Shown: one piece after another, positions 8,736 to 15,985 of the stretch | Layout: every line of letters begins with the position of its first letter | Numbering within the stretch: position 1 is the stretch's first letter | NCBI GenBank assembly: GCA_903928285.1 | Contig: CAIYQH010000084.1 | Span: forward strand, 1-28,310 | Length of the DNA stretch: 28,310 nt | Reading direction: 5' to 3' | DNA from: an uncultured Bacteroidales bacterium | Lineage (GTDB): Bacteria; Bacteroidota; Bacteroidia; Bacteroidales; FEN-979 | Notes under the pieces: generated by a model | Told to the model about the DNA's origin: nothing | The model's database searches: none | The model's input: only the letters and a program-made list of their open reading frames with translations | Position numbers and translations under genes: made by a program

Positions 8736-10355
8736 ATGAAAGATTTATACAGTGGCGTAACCAAGTGTTTGCTTGTTCAGACCAAGTTTTCCGACTATAG
8801 CTTCTGGAACTACCAGGATGTTTGCAAAATCGTCGGGAAAAAATATCCTGCCGCCCCGCTTGGGTTGCTGACCGTTGCCGCCCTGTTGCCTCAGCACTGG
8901 GAATTCAGGCTGGTCGATGAGAATGTGGAACCCTTACAGGATGAGGATCTTCGCAGGGCCGACCTGGTATGCATCGGTGGTATGCTGCCCCAGCAATACA
9001 GCATGCTCGGCCTTATCGAAAGGGCACACAGGATGAACTGCGTGGTGGTTGTCGGCGGCCCCGATCCAACTTCTCAACCCGAACTGTATAAAAATGCCGA
9101 TTTCCTGGTACTGGGAGAGGGAGAGGTCACCATCCCCCTTTTTATCAGTGATCTCCGGCAGCATATCACCTCGGGCAGGTACAGTTCCCTCGAAAAAGCC
9201 GATATGCAAACGGCCGTTGTGCCAAGGTATGATCTCATCCGTTTCGACGATTATATCATGATCGGCCTGCAGTTTATCCGCGGATGCCCCTTCAACTGCG
9301 AGTTTTGCGATGTCATTGAATTATATGGCCGCACCCCCAGGTTTAAGACAAATGAACAGGTAATCAGGGAGATGCAGTCGCTGTATGACCTTGGTTACCG
9401 GGGGCATATCGATATGGTGGATGATAACTTCATAGGGAATAAAAAGAAAGTTAAAGAGTTACTGCATGATATAATCGCCTGGACCAAAGCCCGCAACTAC
9501 CCCTTTTACTTTACCACCGAAGCATCCGTGAATCTTGCCGATGACGATGAACTGCTGCAACTGATGAGAGATGCCGATTTCAGGTATGTATTCCTGGGTA
9601 TCGAAACCCCCGACAACGACACGCTCCTGCTCAGCAAGAAAAATCAGAATATCAACAAACCCATCACAGAGGCGGTGCGCAAGATCCTTTCCTACGGTAT
9701 GGTAAGTAATGGCGGATATATCATGGGTTTTGACAGCGACCGGCCGCATATTGCCCAACAGATGATCACCTCCATCCAGGACTCGGGCATCTGCATGGCC
9801 ATGATCGGACTGTTGTATGCACTTCCGAACACGCAGCTCACCCGAAGGCTTGAGGAGGAAAAAAGGTTGTTTCACCTTACCTCAAAGTCGCTCTCTTCAG
9901 GAGATATCGACCAGATGACCAGCGGGCTGAACTTTCTTACCCTCCGCCCGAGGGTCGATATGCTGGCAGGCTATATCGAGGTGATTGAAGCCATCTTTAA
10001 GCCATCGAACTACTACAAAAGGGTGATTTATACAGGGCTTCATATCAGGACTGCCTACAGGCACAAACCTGATTTTAAGACATGGCTCTCCTATATGCGC
10101 TCCTTTTTAAGGGTTTGCAAAACCGCAGGCTTTTCCGGCGATACCGGCTGGCTATACTGGAAAATGTTCTTCACAGTACTTTTCAGGAATTCGAAAGGGA
10201 TTGAACCGGCCGTTAACCTTGCCGCAATGTTCATCCATTTTGCCAAACAGAAAAGCTATATCGTATCTGTCACAAGGCAGATGATCGCCAATATCGAAAA
10301 AACAGGTGAAGATGCCTTTAATGCCCGGATGATGGGGGAGACAGACGGGAAGTAA
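8736..10355 (+). CDS. B12-binding-domain radical SAM protein with DUF4070 C-terminus
   Basis: A 539-residue class B type radical SAM enzyme. Residues 1-170 form a cobalamin-binding-like Rossmann unit (APLGLLTVAALLP, LVDENVEPL, VVVGGPDPTSQPE, VLGEGEV), without the classical DxHxxG base-off motif. The radical SAM core follows, with C184-x3-C188-x2-C191 (RGCPFNCEFCDVIELYGR) to hold the 4Fe-4S cluster, then DDNFIGNKKKVK, STEAS-like TTEASVNLADD, FLGIETP and GYIMGFDSD. The tail from about residue 355 resembles DUF4070. This arrangement is shared with HpnP, the hopanoid C-2 methylase, and many uncharacterised relatives, so a methyl transfer or other rearrangement at an unreactive carbon is plausible. 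No hopanoid or other substrate genes are nearby, so the substrate is unassigned. Its 3' end overlaps the convergent marR-family gene by 38 bp. Confidence 0.88.
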   Translation: MKDLYSGVTKCLLVQTKFSDYSFWNYQDVCKIVGKKYPAAPLGLLTVAALLPQHWEFRLVDENVEPLQDEDLRRADLVCIGGMLPQQYSMLGLIERAHRMNCVVVVGGPDPTSQPELYKNADFLVLGEGEVTIPLFISDLRQHITSGRYSSLEKADMQTAVVPRYDLIRFDDYIMIGLQFIRGCPFNCEFCDVIELYGRTPRFKTNEQVIREMQSLYDLGYRGHIDMVDDNFIGNKKKVKELLHDIIAWTKARNYPFYFTTEASVNLADDDELLQLMRDADFRYVFLGIETPDNDTLLLSKKNQNINKPITEAVRKILSYGMVSNGGYIMGFDSDRPHIAQQMITSIQDSGICMAMIGLLYALPNTQLTRRLEEEKRLFHLTSKSLSSGDIDQMTSGLNFLTLRPRVDMLAGYIEVIEAIFKPSNYYKRVIYTGLHIRTAYRHKPDFKTWLSYMRSFLRVCKTAGFSGDTGWLYWKMFFTVLFRNSKGIEPAVNLAAMFIHFAKQKSYIVSVTRQMIANIEKTGEDAFNARMMGETDGK

Positions 10356-10884
10356 CAGTTCCGGTCCTTCCAACGGGAAGAGCCCCTTCCGGAACAACAA
10401 TAGAAGCAGACCGGCTTGCATCAAGCGATTCAACAAGTTCAGCCATCAGCGAAAGGAGTTTTTTGGCCTTCGCCTTTCCTAACCTGTTTTCAAATTCAGC
10501 CCTGAGCATCTTGTTGGCCTCCCATATTTTCAACAGCACCTGTCCCCCCTTGTCGGTCAGGGTGATGATGTTGCAGCGGCTGTCGTGCTCGTTGGGGTCG
10601 ATAACGATCAGTTCATAATGCAGCATCTCCTTGACCAGCTTGCTCATGGCCTGTTTTGAAACAATCGCCCTGCGGGCCATTTCACTGTTCGACACACCAT
10701 CGAGTCCAATGGTAAACAACAGGTGAATATGACTCGGACCAAGAGGCAACGTACCGATTTTGGGCCAGAGGGTATCATCCCAGATCACCGTGTAACGGTA
10801 TAATAGATAGATCTGGCGCCCAAAACTATCCTCCTTCGAGAGACAATTTTCCAGAATTGTTTTCCTGACTGATTTTGAAAGCAT
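10318..10884 (-). CDS. MarR-family transcriptional regulator
   Basis: A 188-residue winged-helix regulator. The recognition region is NSEMARRAIVSKQAMSKLVKEM, followed by the wing DPNEHDSRCNIITLTDKG, which carries the family's D-x-R and LTxxG pattern. Helices on both sides provide the dimer interface. It is transcribed divergently from the three-gene efflux operon starting at 10972. By analogy with MarR/EmrR-type systems it most likely represses that pump and lets go when it binds a toxic ligand; this is inference from position. An imperfect 18-bp palindrome in the shared intergenic region is a candidate operator. The last 31 or so residues (rich in Ser, Pro and Gly) extend beyond the usual family end, and their codons partly overlap the 3' end of the convergent radical SAM gene. 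Confidence 0.9.
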   Translation of the reverse strand: MLSKSVRKTILENCLSKEDSFGRQIYLLYRYTVIWDDTLWPKIGTLPLGPSHIHLLFTIGLDGVSNSEMARRAIVSKQAMSKLVKEMLHYELIVIDPNEHDSRCNIITLTDKGGQVLLKIWEANKMLRAEFENRLGKAKAKKLLSLMAELVESLDASRSASIVVPEGALPVGRTGTVTSRLSPPSSGH

Positions 10885-10915
10885 TGTAATTTTTTTGAAA
10901 ATATAGTCAACCTGA

Positions 10916-10933
10916 TTGTCGATATTTCGTCAA
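10916..10933. promoter_or_regulatory. Candidate MarR operator (imperfect palindrome)
   Basis: The sequence TTGTCGATATTTCGTCAA matches its own reverse complement at 14 of 18 positions, the size and symmetry usual for a MarR dimer. It lies between the divergent regulator and pump genes and overlaps the pump promoter's -33 element and spacer. A GTCAAC-YTG direct repeat (10906-10914 and 10929-10937) surrounds it, which could indicate a second half-site. Binding is inferred, not shown. Confidence 0.5.
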
Positions 10934-10948
10934 CTTGGTTTACTTTTG
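10916..10948 (+). promoter_or_regulatory. Bacteroidetes-type promoter of the efflux operon
   Basis: TTG (10916-10918), a 22-nt spacer and TACTTTTG (10941-10948) fit the -33/-7 pattern. The same TACTTTTG octamer is used in front of the PAS kinase gene. The start codon of the membrane-fusion protein lies 23 bp after the box. The -33 element is the left end of the palindrome at 10916-10933, so a bound repressor would block polymerase. Confidence 0.6.
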
Positions 10949-10971
10949 CAAAAATATAAAAAAGTATTTAC

Positions 10972-12021
10972 ATGGACACTGAATCTGCAACTGAACCGAA
11001 AAGAGGAAAAAAAATATTACCCCGCATCATCATACTCACCGTTGTACTGGTAGCTGTTATATATCTTGGAAAAGAGGTCTGGTATGCCTTCCATCATGAA
11101 GAAACCGACAATGCCCAGGTCGAAATGAGATTGGTCCCGATCCTTTCCAGGGTTTCGGGTTATGTGGACAAAATATATGTGGATGATTATTCGAATGTAA
11201 CCCTTGGCCAGCTGCTGATGGTGGTTGACTCGTCAGAACTGGTACTTCAGCTGCAGGAGATGCAGGCCGATTTTAACCAGTCACTTTCGGATATTGAAAA
11301 TGCAAAGGCATCGCTGACCAACGCGGAGGCATCGCTGACCTATTCGAAGGGGAACCTGGAGGTGATCAGGCTGCGCCAGACCAAGGCCATCAACGACCTG
11401 AACCGCGACAAACGGCTGTTTGATGGAAATGCCATCACCCAACGGCAGCTCGACGACAGCCAGTCGACAGCCGATGTCACTTCCAAGCAGCTTGAAACCA
11501 GCCAGATGGATGTAAGAGTAGCTGAAACCCGTCTGGAGGTCATGCGGTCGCTGGTTGGCAAGGCCCAATCGCAGGCCGACATTAAAAAGGCGCGTATCGA
11601 CCAGCAGAAGCTGAAACTATCCTACTGCAGGATCTATGCCATCGCCGAAGGAAAACTGGGTAAACGCAACGTCGACGAGGGGCAGTTCATCCAGTCGGGG
11701 GCCCCGCTGTTCACCATCGTGAACCGGCAGAGCCAATGGGTTGTTGCCAACTTCAAGGAAAACCAGCTGAAAAACATCCATGCAGGTCAGCTGGTCGATA
11801 TCAGGATTGACGGCTTCTCCGGCAGGGAGGTCAAGGGCAGGGTGGTCTCCATGTCGGAAGCCACCGGGGCGAGGTTTTCGCTGCTGCCTCCCGACAATGC
11901 AACGGGAAACTTTATCAAGGTCACCCAGCGGGTTCCGGTGCGGATCGAGATCATCGATGCGGAAAAATATAAAGACATTCTCAGGGCCGGGATCAGTGTC
12001 GTTGTCTCAGTTCCAATCTGA
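10972..12021 (+). CDS. EmrA/HlyD-family membrane-fusion protein of a multidrug efflux pump
   Basis: The periplasmic adaptor that joins the inner-membrane transporter to the outer-membrane channel (349 residues). It has a short basic cytoplasmic N-terminus (PKRGKKILPR), one membrane anchor at about residues 18-38, and the EmrA-type motif ETDNAQVE at the start of the lipoyl half (to LLMVVDSSEL). A long coiled-coil hairpin spans about residues 90-215. The second lipoyl half (CRIYAIAEGKLGKRNVDEGQFI) is followed by the beta-barrel domain (WVVANFKENQL, GQLVDIRIDG). The C-terminus has the FSLLPPDNATGNFIKVTQRVPV block characteristic of the EmrA subgroup. The transporter gene follows after 8 bp, so the two are co-transcribed. 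The adaptor class is clear; the substrate spectrum is unknown. Confidence 0.92.
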   Translation: MDTESATEPKRGKKILPRIIILTVVLVAVIYLGKEVWYAFHHEETDNAQVEMRLVPILSRVSGYVDKIYVDDYSNVTLGQLLMVVDSSELVLQLQEMQADFNQSLSDIENAKASLTNAEASLTYSKGNLEVIRLRQTKAINDLNRDKRLFDGNAITQRQLDDSQSTADVTSKQLETSQMDVRVAETRLEVMRSLVGKAQSQADIKKARIDQQKLKLSYCRIYAIAEGKLGKRNVDEGQFIQSGAPLFTIVNRQSQWVVANFKENQLKNIHAGQLVDIRIDGFSGREVKGRVVSMSEATGARFSLLPPDNATGNFIKVTQRVPVRIEIIDAEKYKDILRAGISVVVSVPI

Positions 12022-12029
12022 TCGCAGCC

Positions 12030-13589
12030 ATGACACCCCTAACGAGAATCGCGAAGGTCATCATCGCCCTGACGACCATTTCGGCCGCCATCATGGAGCT
12101 GATCGACACCTCCATCGTCAATGTGGCCCTGAGCCAGATGGCCGGGAACCTGGGCGCCTCCATCGAGGATATCGCCTGGGTGATCACCTCCTACGCCATT
12201 GCCAATGTGATCATTATCCCCATGACGGGGTTCCTGGCAGCCTATTTTGGCCGCCGGCGCTATTACATGGCCTCCATCATCATCTTTACCGTGGCCTCGG
12301 TCTTCTGCGGGATGTCAACCTCCCTGTGGCAGATCGTGCTCTGGCGGTTTGTGCAGGGTCTGGGCGGCGGTGGACTGCTATCCACTTCACAATCGATCCT
12401 GTTCGAAACCTTCCCCGGTAAACAGAGGGGCCTTGCCGCCGCACTGTTCGGCATGGGGATCGTGATGGGTCCCACCATCGGCCCTACCCTCGGCGGACTG
12501 ATCATCGACAGCTATTCCTGGCCCCTGATCTTTTATATCAATGTCCCCTTCGGCATCGTGGCCAGCCTGCTTACCTACCGGTTTATCCCGAAGGAGTTCG
12601 ATATCTCTGCGAAGCCCCGGATCGACTGGTCCGGGATCTTCCTGCTCACGATCGGTATCGGCGCGCTGCAGTACGTGCTTGAGCGCGGCGAAACAGAAGA
12701 CTGGTACGATTCGAAACTGATCATCTGGCTTACGGTTGTGGCGGTGGTCGGGCTGGCCACTTTTATCTGGTGGGAGCTGCGCCAGAAACAGCCTGTGGTG
12801 AACCTGCGGATCCTGAAGGACTGGAACCTGTCGTTAACCACCCTGCTGACCTTCATCGTCGGGTTTATCCTTTTTACATCGGTATTTGTATTCCCCCTGA
12901 TGCTACAGCGTGTCCTGGGCTATACGGCTTACGAAACCGGGCTGACCCTGCTCCCGGCCTCCATCCTGTCGCTGGTATTCATGCCCTTTATCGGGAAGAT
13001 GCTCCAGGCGGGAACCCAGCCCAAGGTATTCGTCACCATAGGGTTTATCACCCTGATGGGCTTCGGGATCCTGATGTCGCGGGCCGACCTGAACGTATCT
13101 TCGGGATTTTTTGCCCTCCCCCTGATGATCAGGGGCGCCGGTCTTGCATGCCTGATGGTTCCCCTGAATGCCATGGCTGTTGCCGGGCTGAAACCCAAAG
13201 ACATCCCGCAGGGGGTAGCGCTGAACAACATGATGCGTCAGCTCGGCGGCTCTTTCGGCATTGCCCTCATCAACAATTACATTGCCCATCGCGTAGCCGT
13301 TCACAGGATGGACCTGGTCAGCAACATTTACAGCGGAGGGTTGCAGTTTACCGAAAGGTATAACCAGATTTACCAGGGGCTGCAGGCCAAACTGCCGGTT
13401 GCAGCCAACCTTCAGCGCCAGGCATACCAGCTGATCGAACTGTCGGTAATGAAGCAGACCTTTATGCTGAGTTACCTCGATGCCTTTCTCTATTCCACCC
13501 TCTTTATCCTGGTCGCCTTTCCGCTGATCTTTATCACCCGCAGCAGGAGGATCAGCGAAGATGTTAAAATGGCGGGAGAGGCCCACTGA
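12030..13589 (+). CDS. EmrB/QacA (DHA2) family MFS drug transporter, 14 TM
   Basis: An inner-membrane proton-coupled drug exporter of 519 residues, the usual length of the DHA2 family, with about 14 hydrophobic segments. Diagnostic motifs are present: LIDTSIVNVALSQMAGNLG in TM1 (motif D1), GFLAAYFGRRRYY in the loop after TM2 (motif A), LWRFVQGLGGGGLL in TM4, and GIVMGPTIGPTLGG in TM5 (antiporter motif C). A charged helix, KQTFMLSYLDAFLYSTLF, begins the last segment. It is expected to hand its substrates to the adjacent membrane-fusion protein and TolC-like channel, making a tripartite pump that spans both membranes. The start lies 8 bp after the adaptor stop codon. The family name is firm; which drugs or metabolites it exports cannot be read from the sequence. 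Confidence 0.94.
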   Translation: MTPLTRIAKVIIALTTISAAIMELIDTSIVNVALSQMAGNLGASIEDIAWVITSYAIANVIIIPMTGFLAAYFGRRRYYMASIIIFTVASVFCGMSTSLWQIVLWRFVQGLGGGGLLSTSQSILFETFPGKQRGLAAALFGMGIVMGPTIGPTLGGLIIDSYSWPLIFYINVPFGIVASLLTYRFIPKEFDISAKPRIDWSGIFLLTIGIGALQYVLERGETEDWYDSKLIIWLTVVAVVGLATFIWWELRQKQPVVNLRILKDWNLSLTTLLTFIVGFILFTSVFVFPLMLQRVLGYTAYETGLTLLPASILSLVFMPFIGKMLQAGTQPKVFVTIGFITLMGFGILMSRADLNVSSGFFALPLMIRGAGLACLMVPLNAMAVAGLKPKDIPQGVALNNMMRQLGGSFGIALINNYIAHRVAVHRMDLVSNIYSGGLQFTERYNQIYQGLQAKLPVAANLQRQAYQLIELSVMKQTFMLSYLDAFLYSTLFILVAFPLIFITRSRRISEDVKMAGEAH

Positions 13590-13630
13590 TCAAGGAACCA
13601 CGAATGATTAAAGCGTTAATAGTAATCAAA

Positions 13631-13638
13631 TAATTTTG
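13631..13638 (+). promoter_or_regulatory. Possible -7 box before the TolC-like gene
   Basis: TAATTTTG matches the phylum's TAnnTTTG element, but no TTG lies at the right distance upstream. A transcript starting here would begin almost at the ATG (13647), giving a very short leader. It may be an internal promoter of the efflux operon, or chance in an A/T-rich gap of 57 bp. Confidence 0.25.
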
Positions 13639-13646
13639 TTGTCAGC

Positions 13647-14948
13647 ATGAAAGCAACTCTTTTTGTAATCATATCTTTTCTTTTCTGTTACCTTCTTCCT
13701 GCACAGACCATCGTAGCTCCTGCAGCGCTGAAACAACTGGTTGAACAGTCCTTTCAGAAATACCCGAAGGTGGATGAAATGAATGCCGTTGTGCGGATGA
13801 ACGAGGTGAAGGTTGACCTGGGGAAAGCGGGGTACCTCCCTGTTGCCGGGGGCGATGTTTCCTATCGCAGGCAATATCCTACCCCCTCCATCGATTTTCC
13901 TGTCGCACCGGGAAAGTCGGAAGAGATAAAATTCCTGCCGGCCGATAATTACAACGCCTCCGTCAGCATCGCCCAGCCATTGATCGACCTGAGGACCGCA
14001 GCCACGGTGAATAAGGCAAAAAGCGATCTTGTCACCTCAAAAGACAATCTGGAAGGGTTCAAACACCAGCTGTCGTACCAGGTCGCCCAGATCTATTACG
14101 CCATCATTTTTCTCAACAGGAGCCTCCATGTGCAGCAGGAGCAGATAAACCTGCTGCAGACAACCCTGAAACAGATCGGCGTGAAGGTGAAAAACGGCGA
14201 TGCCCTGAGCTATGACCTGGTCTCCACGCAGGTTAAATATACCAATGCCGAAAATTTCTATACCGATCTGACAACCCAGGTCAACAAGCAATACAATATG
14301 CTCAACATGCTGACGGGGAACCACGGGACGGCCTATCTTGGCGACACCATCGTGAACCAGACGGCCTTTAAGCTGGCCACCGATTCGGTTTTTGCGATGG
14401 CCTTCCGCAACAATCCCGACCTGAAAATCGCTGACGACAAAATAAAGTCGGCTGCCTGGGACATCGTTTCAGCCAACCGCACGCGGCTGCCAACCATGAA
14501 CCTGCAGGCAGGGCTGGGGTATAAAAATGGCTTTATGCCAACCATTGATGCGGCAATCTTTAACTATTCCATCGGGGTGGGGGTGACCATCCCGATCATA
14601 GGCGCCTCCAGGCCCGGCATGCAGAAAAAACTGGCCATCATCGGACTGGATGCCTCCCGTATGGCGCTGGAAACGCAGAAAGCAACCCTGAACAAGGATG
14701 TGCTGAACGCGATGGATGATATTCAAAAAAACCAGGTGAAACTGGCCAGCTCCGATACCCTCATCCGGCAGGCCCAGCTGGCGTTAGACCTTGCGACCGA
14801 CCGCTATAAAAATGGGGTGATCACCAACCTTGACCTGCTTACTTCGCTGACCAACTACCAGGATGCCCTGCTCAGCCGCCTCCAATATGATTATAACCTG
14901 CTGCTTTCCAGGATGGAATTATGCCGGCTGGCGGGAATTAAACTCTGA
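13647..14948 (+). CDS. TolC-family outer-membrane efflux protein
   Basis: A 433-residue outer-membrane channel subunit that would trimerise and open to the exterior. It has a signal peptide (MKATLFVIISFLFCYLLPAQ) and the two-fold internal arrangement of the family. The first outer-membrane efflux repeat is at about residues 25-225 (LGKAGYLPVAGGDVSYRR, SVSIAQPLIDLRTAA, SYQVAQIYYAIIFLNRSL) and the second at about 235-433 (FRNNPDLKIADDKIKSAA, LPTMNLQAGLGYKNG, VGVTIPIIGASRPGMQKKL, ALDLATDRYKNGVITNLDLL). It is the third gene of the pump operon, 57 bp after the transporter. Adaptor, transporter and channel together make a complete tripartite system. The gene ends 25 bp from the convergent DUF3667 gene, and I see no clear hairpin terminator between them. 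Confidence 0.92.
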   Translation: MKATLFVIISFLFCYLLPAQTIVAPAALKQLVEQSFQKYPKVDEMNAVVRMNEVKVDLGKAGYLPVAGGDVSYRRQYPTPSIDFPVAPGKSEEIKFLPADNYNASVSIAQPLIDLRTAATVNKAKSDLVTSKDNLEGFKHQLSYQVAQIYYAIIFLNRSLHVQQEQINLLQTTLKQIGVKVKNGDALSYDLVSTQVKYTNAENFYTDLTTQVNKQYNMLNMLTGNHGTAYLGDTIVNQTAFKLATDSVFAMAFRNNPDLKIADDKIKSAAWDIVSANRTRLPTMNLQAGLGYKNGFMPTIDAAIFNYSIGVGVTIPIIGASRPGMQKKLAIIGLDASRMALETQKATLNKDVLNAMDDIQKNQVKLASSDTLIRQAQLALDLATDRYKNGVITNLDLLTSLTNYQDALLSRLQYDYNLLLSRMELCRLAGIKL

Positions 14949-14973
14949 ACATGGCAAACCTGAAGAGGACCTG

Positions 14974-15957
14974 TCAAACCAGGAAAACGGCAACCAGGAT
15001 CAGCAGGATCATGAAGACAGGCAGGGCTACGATCAGGTAAAGTATCGACAGCAGGAATAATTTCCACAGCCGCTTTCCGAACCGCTCCCCGTAATTGTTT
15101 CTCAGTGCAAAGAAGAGGTAGAGGAGAAAAAGGAGAAGGATATACAGCATCCTCACAGGTACCATGAATTCTATCAGCAGCACCAGTGTAAGCACCAGGA
15201 AAATAAAGGCATGCACGTGCAGTGAAAATACCAGGTGTTCGAAATAGAGCCGTTTACTTTTCAGATAAACAAGTTTCAGCAACAGGGCAAATACCGGTAT
15301 CAGCAGAAAGATCATTTTTGAGGCGGTATGCTCCAGCGTCGTTTTGAACGACTGGCTGGAATAGGTCATGATTTTAATAGCCTGCCTGAGGAACATCCGC
15401 ACAGGCCAAACGTATTTTGCATAATGTTTGTCGACAAAGGGTTTGATCCCGGTGCTGTCGATTTCATGCCTGATCGAATCCTGTCCTGCAGGGGTTACAG
15501 GAATGCCCTCAATGGAATAGGAAAAGGCCTGCTTATTGATCGTTCCGCGGGTTACGTTAATGACATCTTTCTCAGGGCGGGTTTGTTCCACGGTTGTTTC
15601 GCCGCCCAGTGGCAGCAGCAGGAAATAGATCACACTGATCACCAGGAAAAGTTTGAAGGGTTCCAGATAGGATTTGCGCTTTCCCTTCATAAATTCCCGG
15701 GTCAGAAACCCGGGTCTGATGATCAGCGGTAAGATGGTCCTGAAGAACTTTGAATCGAAATGGAAATAATCGAGGAAGGATTCGCCGATCAGGTGGCTGA
15801 ACGACATATCTTCATGTTCTATCCTTTTCTGGCCGCATTGCGGGCAGAATAACTGCCCACTGTCAAGATAAGTGTCACAATTCAGGCAGGGACCCGGAAG
15901 GTGTTGAGGTTCTTTCTTTACGGGAATTAAACTTTTTCTTTTAATCAGGCTTTTCAT
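14974..15957 (-). CDS. DUF3667 zinc-ribbon membrane protein
   Basis: A 327-residue predicted inner-membrane protein. The N-terminus holds a zinc ribbon with two Cys pairs (CLNC and CPQC, about residues 22-41). The DUF3667 signature follows: DMSFSHLIGESFLDYFHFD, then RTILPLIIRPGFLTREFMKGKRKSYLEP and the first membrane segment FKLFLVISVIYFLLLPL. A roughly 100-residue soluble loop precedes three or four further hydrophobic segments at the C-terminus. The family is common in Bacteroidetes and has no known function; the metal site and the membrane domain are what can be seen. It starts 28 bp after the Ycf48-like gene on the same strand and probably shares the acs transcript. The C-terminal membrane segments are very Leu/Ile-rich. 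Confidence 0.88.
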   Translation of the reverse strand: MKSLIKRKSLIPVKKEPQHLPGPCLNCDTYLDSGQLFCPQCGQKRIEHEDMSFSHLIGESFLDYFHFDSKFFRTILPLIIRPGFLTREFMKGKRKSYLEPFKLFLVISVIYFLLLPLGGETTVEQTRPEKDVINVTRGTINKQAFSYSIEGIPVTPAGQDSIRHEIDSTGIKPFVDKHYAKYVWPVRMFLRQAIKIMTYSSQSFKTTLEHTASKMIFLLIPVFALLLKLVYLKSKRLYFEHLVFSLHVHAFIFLVLTLVLLIEFMVPVRMLYILLLFLLYLFFALRNNYGERFGKRLWKLFLLSILYLIVALPVFMILLILVAVFLV

Positions 15958-15985
15958 GGGCCAAATGGAGTAAAATCGGTTAATG

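Noticed and set aside
8736..10355. Naming the radical SAM gene hpnP
   Set aside because: The resemblance is to the wider DUF4070 group; without hopanoid genes or phylogeny a specific name is not justified.
11302..11340. Direct repeat GGCATCGCTGACC inside the membrane-fusion protein gene
   Set aside because: It encodes repeated ASLT heptads of the coiled-coil hairpin, so protein structure explains it rather than a mobile or regulatory repeat.
12770..13586. Open frames of about 200 codons on both strands inside the EmrB-like transporter gene
   Set aside because: They are shadow frames, rich in Pro, Arg, His and Gly, without transmembrane or domain signatures; the transporter frame is unambiguous.
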